From Cyclobacteriaceae bacterium (lineage in GTDB: Bacteria; Bacteroidota; Bacteroidia; Cytophagales; Cyclobacteriaceae), in assembly GCA_025455015.1 (NCBI GenBank), contig JALONI010000024.1, positions 1 to 34,083 of the forward strand: a stretch of 34,083 nucleotides of DNA. Reading direction: 5' to 3'. Of the stretch, positions 23,645 to 30,550 are shown piece by piece (positions within the stretch are counted from its first letter, which is position 1; each line of letters starts with the position of its first letter). Made by a program: the position numbers and the translations under genes. Under the pieces are notes generated by a model. The model was not told the DNA's origin, did not search any database, and saw nothing but the letters and a program-made list of their open reading frames with translations.

Positions 23645-24304
23645 TCAGTGGGGCTTTCGCGCGCGCACCATTTCGCGTTTTCCGGGTGGGCCGGGCAGCG
23701 CCTCCACCACCATGCCTGCCGTTCGCAAGTCGCGCTTCAGTTGCCCCTTGGCACAGTAGGTGACAAACACGCCCCCGGGCACGAGTGCCTGCACCATTTT
23801 TTCGATCACCGGCAGTTGCCACAACTCGGGTTGCCTGTTGGGGGCAAACGCATCAAAATAGATGACATCGTAAGCGGCCGCGTCAACGTTTTCATCCAGC
23901 ACCGAGGCCCGCCATTTGTAAAGTGTCATGCGGTCATCCAGCGGGTGCCAGGCGTTCCAGGGGCTTTCGTGAAGGGCATGGAAGAGGTGTGTGTCGGTCC
24001 CCGCCACGTAGTTGAGGGCTCCCCAAATCTCCCGGGGCAGAGGGTAGGTTTCCAGCGCAGTATAACGAATGGTTTGGCCGGTCATTAGCGCATGTTGCCA
24101 AGTAAGCCAGGCATTGAGGCCCGTGCCAAAGCCGACTTCGAGAATGGAGAGCGAAGCTGTTGAAACCGGTGCCAGGCCGTGTTGAATGAATACGTGGAGC
24201 GATTCCTGCCGGGCCCCGTGTCGCGAGTGGTATGTTTCGCCAAGCGAGGTGTGGAGGAGCGAATGGGAGCCATCTGCGGTGGTGATCAGCGCTACGTCAG
24301 GCAT
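23645..24304 (-). CDS. mnmD: tRNA 5-methylaminomethyl-2-thiouridine methyltransferase (MnmD-like)
   Basis: 219 aa. It completes the mnm5s2U34 wobble modification by methylating the aminomethyl group with SAM. It has Y-H-S-R-H-G-A-x-Q-E-S-x-H-V-F-I near the start, the SAM loop L-E-V-G-F-G-T-G-L-N-A at about 54-64, Y-F-D-A-F-A-P-N-R-Q-P-E-L-W at about 148-161, and the C-terminal V-E-A-L-P-G-P-P-G-K-R-E-M. It is the stand-alone MnmD without the MnmC1 oxidase domain, the usual form outside Proteobacteria. It has the same strand as aguB but is 67 bp upstream of it. Confidence 0.92.
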   Translation of the reverse strand: MPDVALITTADGSHSLLHTSLGETYHSRHGARQESLHVFIQHGLAPVSTASLSILEVGFGTGLNAWLTWQHALMTGQTIRYTALETYPLPREIWGALNYVAGTDTHLFHALHESPWNAWHPLDDRMTLYKWRASVLDENVDAAAYDVIYFDAFAPNRQPELWQLPVIEKMVQALVPGGVFVTYCAKGQLKRDLRTAGMVVEALPGPPGKREMVRARKPH

Positions 24305-24435
24305 AGAGGAGTGTGTCTCTTGTTTTTTGGCGGGGCGATATGTGTGCTTCCTGGCTCATGCTAACCAGTCAAAGAACATCGGTAAATCGTGGATGCCGTT
24401 TGACACGCGGGTGTGTTTTCTCCAAGATACATCAA

Positions 24436-24921
24436 TCAGGGCATGCGCACGATCAAACACACCGCCATGGCATTGACGCCCTCTTCGCGGCCCACGTAGC
24501 CCAACTTCTCATTGGTGGTGGCTTTGATGGAAAGGTCATCTTCGGAGATATCCATCAGCGGGGCCAGCACGGATTTCATGGCGGGTATGTGCGGGTTCAC
24601 TTTGGGTTTTTCAAGGCAGAGGGTACAATCCACATTTTCGATGCGCCACCCCTTTTCGTGAAGCAGCCGCGTCACTTCTTTCAAAAAAAACTTGCTGTCC
24701 ATGCCTTTCCATCGGCTATCCGTGTTGGCAAAATGGAAACCGATGTCGCGCAGGTTGGCTGCGCCCAGCAGGGCATCGCAAATGGCGTGGATGAGCACGT
24801 CTGCATCGCTGTGGCCCACTGCGCCCTTGGGGGCACCGGGCAACTCCATGCCACCCAGAAAGAACGGCCGCCCCGGTTCCAGTTCGTGTACGTCAAAACC
24901 CAGTCCTACGCGTAACTTCAT
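24436..24921 (-). CDS. ispF: 2-C-methyl-D-erythritol 2,4-cyclodiphosphate synthase
   Basis: 161 aa, standard length. It forms the cyclic diphosphate in the non-mevalonate isoprenoid pathway as a homotrimer with zinc. It has G-F-D-V-H (Asp10, His12), G-H-S-D-A-D-V-L-I-H-A-I-C-D-A-L-L-G-A with His45, D-I-G-x-H-F near 59, and the C-terminal I-K-A-T-T-N-E-K-L-G-Y-V-G-R-E-E-G. Start ATG 24921. It diverges from the histidine kinase gene across about 113 bp and is followed by a 131-bp gap before mnmD in which I see no gene. Confidence 0.96.
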   Translation of the reverse strand: MKLRVGLGFDVHELEPGRPFFLGGMELPGAPKGAVGHSDADVLIHAICDALLGAANLRDIGFHFANTDSRWKGMDSKFFLKEVTRLLHEKGWRIENVDCTLCLEKPKVNPHIPAMKSVLAPLMDISEDDLSIKATTNEKLGYVGREEGVNAMAVCLIVRMP

Positions 24922-25034
24922 TCAGTATTTTTTTGGTCAGGCAAATGTCGCGAATAGCGCGCAAACCCGAATACCTTTTGGCGGGGTACCGGGAAATTGA
25001 TTGCTTTCCGTTAATATTGAACCACGGTACGCCC

Positions 25035-26747
25035 ATGGCCAGTCTGTTGCGCAATTTTTTGTTGGGCCGCGCGCACATCCCCTCGCGAAAGGACTACAAA
25101 TTCGCGATGCTGCGCGGTCAATTTGCCTTGATCATTTCGTTCGTGGGCCTGATGTACATCTACCTGGATTATTCCATCGGGGTACACGTTTTTTATGCCT
25201 ACTATGCTGCGCTCACCCTGTTGGGGCTGGTGACCATCTGGCTCAACCGGCAGGGCTTTTACCGCGTGGCCACGGTTTTCATGGTGGTGATGGTGAACGG
25301 GCTGGTGTTCATTTTTGCGGATAGCGATCATCCCTACGGAGGTGTGTTTCTGTATTTTATCCCTTGCGCGCTTATTGGGTTGATTTTATTTGGTTACAAC
25401 GAGCGTGCGTGGGGCCTGGCATTTTGCGCCCTCACCTTCGTGCTGGCGTTGCTGGCCTTTCACTTTGATTTTCAGTTGGTGCCACCGCCCGTCTATTTGG
25501 AAGATACCTTCCGGGCGGCCTTTCGGATTAACTTAGTCGTGAGCATGTCTGTCAGCAGTTTTGTGGTTTACTTCTTGTTGAAGCGCAATCACGAATCGGA
25601 AAGCTCCCTGTTGGCCAGCGAGCAGCAATTGCTGGAGGTAACACGCGGCCTGAAGAAAAGCGAAGAGCGTTTTCAACTGGCGGTTGAGGGCACGCGGGCG
25701 GGTATTTACGAGTGGCGGTTTCAAACGCAGGAGATTTTTGTGTCGGCCACTTACAAGAATCTGCTTGGGTATGCCGAAAACGAACTGCAAGACCTTTCGG
25801 TGCAAAAGTATTTGCGCGAGATGATCCACCCGGCCGATGCGGAGCGCATGCACTTAAATATGGACGATCCCGGCCATCTTTCCTCGCCCTACCAGACCGA
25901 GTTGCGGTTGAAAACCAAGGACGGCCGGTACAAGTGGTTTTTGGACAGCGGGGTGGTTCAGGTAGATGCCTACCATCAGGTGCAGATGATTGTCGGGTCC
26001 ATCATCGACATTGACGAACGCAAAAAGGCAGAGGAAGAGATCAACCTCAAAAACCGGCAGTTGGCCAAGACCAACGAAGAACTGGATCGGTTTGTGTACA
26101 GCGCCAGCCATGACATGCGCGCACCCCTGGCTTCGCTGCTGGGCTTGATTCACCTGAGCGAAAAGACCCACGCACCGGAGGAGCTGCACCTGTACATGGG
26201 CATGATGAAGGAACGCATCAAAACCATGGAGGGGTTTATCAAAGAGGTGACCGACTACTCGCGCAATACGCGGTTGAGTTTAACGGTAACCGAAGTGGCC
26301 GTGCGGCCGCTGCTGGAAGAGATCGCACGCAACCTGGCCTATGCCGTTGATCAGCGCAAGGTCACGTTGCGCTACGAAGTGGAGCCATCGTTGAAGGTGA
26401 TCACCGATGTAAACCGGCTGCGGGTGGTGTTGAACAACCTCGTATCCAACGCCTACAAATACCACGATGCTGCGAAGGGCGAGCGGTTCATCCGCCTGAG
26501 CGGTTTCCGCCAGGAAAAGACGGTGTTCATCACCGTGGAAGACAACGGCCTGGGCATTGAGGCCGAGCACCTCCATCGCGTATTTGACATGTTCTACCGG
26601 GCGTCCGTAAAATCAGAGGGTTCGGGCTTGGGATTATACATTGTCAAGGAAACGCTGCAGAAGCTGGGCGGAGATATCTCCGTTACCTCGCGCGTGGGCG
26701 AGGGCACCGCGTTCACGTTTTCGGTGCCCGATCAGCCGTTGGCGTGA
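25035..26747 (+). CDS. Membrane PAS-domain sensor histidine kinase
   Basis: 570 aa from ATG 25035 (an in-frame ATG at 24933 would add 34 residues without family features). About six hydrophobic helices fill residues 25-185. A PAS domain follows (about 210-335; E-R-F-Q-L-A-V-E-G-T-R-A-G, L-L-G-Y, K-D-G-R-Y-K-W-F-L-D-S-G). The HisKA box S-A-S-H-D-M-R-A-P-L-A-S gives the phospho-accepting His359. The catalytic domain has N-boxes (L-N-N-L-V-S-N-A-Y-K-Y), D-N-G-L-G-I and G-S-G-L-G-L-Y-I-V-K-E. It would sense through membrane and PAS regions and phosphorylate a response regulator; no regulator gene is adjacent, so it is an orphan here. Its 3' end overlaps the convergent M16 gene by 16 bp. Confidence 0.93.
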   Translation: MASLLRNFLLGRAHIPSRKDYKFAMLRGQFALIISFVGLMYIYLDYSIGVHVFYAYYAALTLLGLVTIWLNRQGFYRVATVFMVVMVNGLVFIFADSDHPYGGVFLYFIPCALIGLILFGYNERAWGLAFCALTFVLALLAFHFDFQLVPPPVYLEDTFRAAFRINLVVSMSVSSFVVYFLLKRNHESESSLLASEQQLLEVTRGLKKSEERFQLAVEGTRAGIYEWRFQTQEIFVSATYKNLLGYAENELQDLSVQKYLREMIHPADAERMHLNMDDPGHLSSPYQTELRLKTKDGRYKWFLDSGVVQVDAYHQVQMIVGSIIDIDERKKAEEEINLKNRQLAKTNEELDRFVYSASHDMRAPLASLLGLIHLSEKTHAPEELHLYMGMMKERIKTMEGFIKEVTDYSRNTRLSLTVTEVAVRPLLEEIARNLAYAVDQRKVTLRYEVEPSLKVITDVNRLRVVLNNLVSNAYKYHDAAKGERFIRLSGFRQEKTVFITVEDNGLGIEAEHLHRVFDMFYRASVKSEGSGLGLYIVKETLQKLGGDISVTSRVGEGTAFTFSVPDQPLA

Positions 26748-27970
26748 TAGTACAATACGCTTGCGTTCTCCTCGCGCAATATCTGGCGCGCCACGGTCTG
26801 AAGCTGTTCGGCCGTCACCTGCCGGATGCGCGCCCCCTCTTCGTTTACCAAATGCGCATCACCCGATAAGGCGGCAAAGGCCAGGTTCATGGCGCGGTTT
26901 AAAACATCCACTTCGCCAAAGGCAAGGGAAGCTTCCGCTTGGTTTTTTACTTTTTCCAACTCCGTGGCCTCAACGGGCGAGTGGATGAGTTCTTGGAGCA
27001 CCCGATCCACCTCTTCTTCGGCCTGCGCCAACGCAATACCCTGTTTCACACGGCCGCTGACCACGAACATTCCCGGGTCGATGGTGCCCGTGACAAACGA
27101 AGAAATGGACGTGAAAATTTCCTTTTCCTGCACGAGCTGTTGATACAGGCGGCTGGACTGCCCCCGGCTCAACACATCGCTGAGTAAGTCCGTGGCGTAG
27201 TAATCGCTATCAAAGCGTCCACCCATGTGCCAGGTTTTGTACAGGGCGTTGGCGGGCACACGCGCGTGCACGTGTTGCACCCGTTTTTGTGTTTGCTTCG
27301 GTTCTTGCGGCAAGGTGCGCGTTCGATCCCGCCCTTTGGGTATGGGCCCAAACCATTTTTGAGCCAGGTGTTTCACCTGCGCCACCGTGACATGGCCCGC
27401 CACCACCACAATGGCGTTGTTGGGTACATAATGGGTATAAAAAAATTGGCTTACATCGTCCAGCGTGGCATTTTCAATGTGGCTGATCTCCTTGCCGATG
27501 GTCGCCCACTGGTAGGGGTGTGTTTGATAGGCCAAGGGCCGCAGCTTGAGCCACACATCGCCATAGGGCTGATTGAGATACCGTTGTTTGAATTCTTCAA
27601 TGTCCACTTTGCGTTGCACCTCCAATACCTGTGGGTCGAACGACAACCCGAGCATGCGGTCGCTCTCCAGCCAAAAGCCCGTTTCGATGTTGGCCGCGGG
27701 CACACTCAGGTAGTAGTTGGTAATGTCCGTGCTGGTAAAGGCGTTGTTTTCACCGCCTACCAATTGAAGGGCTTCATCGTAGTTGGGAATGTTTTTGGAG
27801 CCCCCAAACATCAAATGCTCAAACAGGTGGGCAAACCCGGTTTTGTGCGAGGCTTCATCGCGCGAGCCCACATCGTACAAAACATTGAGCACCGCAATTT
27901 GAACCGAAGGGTCTTCGTGCACCAGCACACGCAAACCGTTTTCGAGCGAGAATTCCGTAAAGGAGATCAT
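26732..27970 (-). CDS. M16-family zinc peptidase
   Basis: 412 aa from ATG 27970 (M-I-S-F-T-E-F-S-L-E-N-G-L-R-V-L-V-H-E-D). An ATG at 28006 gives 12 extra residues but is less like the family opening. The zinc motif is intact: H-L-F-E-H inside G-F-A-H-L-F-E-H-L-M-F-G-G-S, and the distal metal ligand is in V-D-I-E-E-F-K-Q-R. The second half is the non-catalytic M16_C domain. Such short M16 proteins cleave peptides either alone or in pairs with an inactive partner; none is adjacent. No signal peptide is seen, so location is unclear. It shares a 140-bp divergent promoter region with the BCKDH E1 gene. Confidence 0.92.
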   Translation of the reverse strand: MISFTEFSLENGLRVLVHEDPSVQIAVLNVLYDVGSRDEASHKTGFAHLFEHLMFGGSKNIPNYDEALQLVGGENNAFTSTDITNYYLSVPAANIETGFWLESDRMLGLSFDPQVLEVQRKVDIEEFKQRYLNQPYGDVWLKLRPLAYQTHPYQWATIGKEISHIENATLDDVSQFFYTHYVPNNAIVVVAGHVTVAQVKHLAQKWFGPIPKGRDRTRTLPQEPKQTQKRVQHVHARVPANALYKTWHMGGRFDSDYYATDLLSDVLSRGQSSRLYQQLVQEKEIFTSISSFVTGTIDPGMFVVSGRVKQGIALAQAEEEVDRVLQELIHSPVEATELEKVKNQAEASLAFGEVDVLNRAMNLAFAALSGDAHLVNEEGARIRQVTAEQLQTVARQILREENASVLYYHANG

Positions 27971-28110
27971 AAGCACAACCGGGTACGGCTGGCGAAATAG
28001 AATCATTTCTTTTTGGTTGACCAGACACGTGGCGCAAAAGTAAAAAATTGCCGTGTTTCAAAGGAGTTTTCCGGGCACTACTTACCTTTCGGTCGATAAC
28101 CTGCCCGGGC

Positions 28111-30090
28111 ATGAAATTCGATCGTAAAAAATACCCCGACTCCACCCTCCTTCAGTTGTACCAAGCCTTGCTCAAACCGCGTATGATCGAGGAGAAAATG
28201 CTCATTTTGTTGCGACAAAATAGAATCAGCAAGTGGTTCAGCGGCATTGGGCAAGAAGCCATCTCCGTAGGGTTGACGCAAGCACTGGAGCCGGATGAAT
28301 ATATCCTGCCCATGCACCGAAACCTGGGGGTGTTCACGGGCCGCAACATGCCCTTTGCCCGGTTGTTTGCCCAGTGGCAAGGCACGCCCATGGGCTACAC
28401 CAAAGGCCGCGATCGCTCCTTTCACTTTGGCAGCCCCGAACACCACATCGTGGGCATGATTTCGCATTTGGGCCCGCAAAACGGTGTTGCCGATGGCATC
28501 GCGCTGGCATGCCAACTGGCGGGCGAAAAGAAAGTGACGGCCGTGTTCAATGGCGATGGCGGCACCAGCCAGGGCGACTTTCACGAGGCGGTGAACGTGG
28601 CTGCCGTCTGGGATCTGCCCGTGATCTTTGTCATTGAAAACAATGGCTACGGGCTCTCTACCCCCAGCCGCGAACAATTTCGTTGCAAGCAGTTTATTGA
28701 CAAAGCCATCGGGTATGGCATGGAAGGGATTCAGGTAGACGGCAACAACGTGCTCGAAGTGTACGACACGGTGAAGACCGTGGCCGCCTCGATGCGCAAA
28801 AAGCCACGCCCCCTATTGTTGGAATGCCTCACGTTTCGCATGCGCGGCCACGAGGAAGCCAGCGGCACCAAATACGTGCCCCAAAAACTCATGGATGAGT
28901 GGGCAAAGAAAGACCCGCTCGCCAACTACGAAGCCTATCTGCTGAAGCAAGGCATACTCGATGAAAAAGCCATTGATTCGCTGCGAAAAAAAATCAAGGC
29001 CGAAATTGAGCACGGCTTGGCGGTGGCTTTTGAAGAAACGCATCCCCAAGCAGACACCGAAACGGAACTGCGCGATGTGTACGCCCCGTTTGTGCAAACG
29101 GTCACCCCGCCCGCGTCAGCGAAAAAATCCGAGAAACGCTTTATCGATGCCATCAGCGATGGGTTACGCCAGGGCATGGAGAAGCATCCGAACCTGGTGC
29201 TGATGGGGCAAGACATTGCCGATTATGGAGGGGTGTTCAAAATTACCGAAGGCTTTGTGGAAAAATTTGGCAAAGCACGCGTGCGCAATACCCCCTTATG
29301 CGAGTCGGCCATCGTAGGCTCCGGGCTGGGGCTGTCCATCAAAGGCATGAAAGCCATGGTGGAAATGCAGTTTGCCGATTTCGTGACCGAAGGATTCAAC
29401 CAGATCGTAAACAACTTGGCCAAAGTACATTGGCGCTGGGGCCAGCCGGCCGATGTGGTGGTGCGCATGCCCACCGGGGCCGGCACCGCTGCCGGGCCGT
29501 TTCATTCACAGAGCAATGAAGCCTGGTTTTTTCACACGCCCGGGTTGAAGATTGTGTATCCCTCCAATCCGTATGATGCCAAAGGACTGTTGACGGCCGC
29601 CCTCGAAGACCCAAACCCATACTTGTACTTTGAGCATAAGTTGCTGTATCGCTCCATCAGATCAACCATTCCCGATGACTATTACACGGTTGAGATCGGC
29701 AAGGCAGCACTCGTGAGCGAAGGATCAGACGTTTCCATCATCACCTATGGTATGGGTGTCCATTGGGCCAAAGAAGTAATGCAGTCGATGCCCGAGCGAA
29801 CGGCCGACATCCTGGATTTACGCACGCTGTTGCCGTGGGATCAAGAAGCGGTGGCAGCCACTGTAAAAAAAACCAACCGCGTGTTGATTCTGCACGAAGA
29901 CACGCTGACAGGCGGCATCGGGGGCGAGATAGCCGCGTGGATCACCGAACATTGTTTTGAGCATCTGGATGCTCCCGTGCTGCGCGTGGCCAGTTTGGAC
30001 ACGGCCATCCCGTTTGCGCCCACGCTGGAACGTAATTTTTTGCCGCTGGGAAGAATCAAAGGAGCCATCGAAAAACTACTAAGCTACTAA
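28111..30090 (+). CDS. Fused E1 alpha-beta of branched-chain 2-oxoacid dehydrogenase
   Basis: 659 aa, start ATG 28111. The alpha half (residues 1 to about 335) has the TPP motif G-D-G-G-T-S-Q-G-D-F (148-157) ... I-E-N-N-G-Y-G-L (175-182) and M-H-R-N near 68, with the C-terminal R-M-R-G-H. The beta half (from about 341) has G-Q-D-I-A-D-Y-G-G-V-F, P-L-C-E-S-A-I-V-G, E-M-Q-F-A-D-F-V-T-E-G-F-N-Q and P-T-G-A-G-T-A-A-G-P-F-H-S-Q. It oxidatively decarboxylates branched-chain 2-oxo acids (or pyruvate) and passes the acyl group to a lipoyl E2. In Bacteroidota it commonly supplies iso-branched fatty acid primers. Fusion of alpha and beta is known for this phylum. E2 and E3 are not in the window. Confidence 0.93.
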   Translation: MKFDRKKYPDSTLLQLYQALLKPRMIEEKMLILLRQNRISKWFSGIGQEAISVGLTQALEPDEYILPMHRNLGVFTGRNMPFARLFAQWQGTPMGYTKGRDRSFHFGSPEHHIVGMISHLGPQNGVADGIALACQLAGEKKVTAVFNGDGGTSQGDFHEAVNVAAVWDLPVIFVIENNGYGLSTPSREQFRCKQFIDKAIGYGMEGIQVDGNNVLEVYDTVKTVAASMRKKPRPLLLECLTFRMRGHEEASGTKYVPQKLMDEWAKKDPLANYEAYLLKQGILDEKAIDSLRKKIKAEIEHGLAVAFEETHPQADTETELRDVYAPFVQTVTPPASAKKSEKRFIDAISDGLRQGMEKHPNLVLMGQDIADYGGVFKITEGFVEKFGKARVRNTPLCESAIVGSGLGLSIKGMKAMVEMQFADFVTEGFNQIVNNLAKVHWRWGQPADVVVRMPTGAGTAAGPFHSQSNEAWFFHTPGLKIVYPSNPYDAKGLLTAALEDPNPYLYFEHKLLYRSIRSTIPDDYYTVEIGKAALVSEGSDVSIITYGMGVHWAKEVMQSMPERTADILDLRTLLPWDQEAVAATVKKTNRVLILHEDTLTGGIGGEIAAWITEHCFEHLDAPVLRVASLDTAIPFAPTLERNFLPLGRIKGAIEKLLSY

Positions 30091-30550
30091 CGGGGTATGC
30101 CGGGCAGGTAGCCAGCACAAAATTTTTTGTGCGAGTTGTTCTGACGTATCGAACCACCGGATGCACCATGCCGGAATATGGATGAAAGTAGTTGCTACGT
30201 TCTCCAGACGTGAACGTATTGTTACTACAGCGGTGGTGGGGTGGTTTTCTTTTTTTGAAGTGTTTGGCGAAAACAAGATCACCCGAGGGACGATTGAATT
30301 TGGCTTTGGCGACCCCAGTATCACCACATACACATACGAATACAATAGCCAAGGCTATCCCGTTTCGATTACCCAACGCGAAACAGGTGGGGGGGTCTTC
30401 TACCAGCCGCTTCACCAACCATTGCCGCTAGCCCTGTTCCTTCCGCGCCCGGCTGCCCCGGCACCTGGCGAAGCACAGGCGGTAATGCCCGCTGACCATT
30501 TTTTTGCCGGAGTCAAAATCCGTTATCTTTATCAAATTTTCCGCATCTGC
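30091..30550 (+). pseudogene. Gap with a probable lipoprotein-gene remnant before the Arg-rich protein
   Basis: The 460-bp region lacks a complete gene. The frame passing through it (30161 on) reads E-F-G-F-G-D-P-S-I-T-T-Y-T-Y-E-Y-N-S-Q-G near 30297-30360, followed by Y-P-V-S-I-T-Q-R-E. This Y-T-Y-E-Y-N-x-x-G-Y-P pattern is typical of the C-terminal region of Bacteroidota lipoproteins with RHS-like or DUF4595-like repeats. No stop or lipoprotein start is associated, so it is a decayed piece. A palindrome GCACAAAA-TT-TTTTGTGC lies at 30115-30132, just after the E1 gene. Confidence 0.35.

Noticed and set aside
27971-28006. Upstream M16 start at 28006
   Set aside because: The additional 12 residues precede the typical M-I-x-F-x-x-F-x-L-x-N-G-L opening of this group; 27970 fits better.
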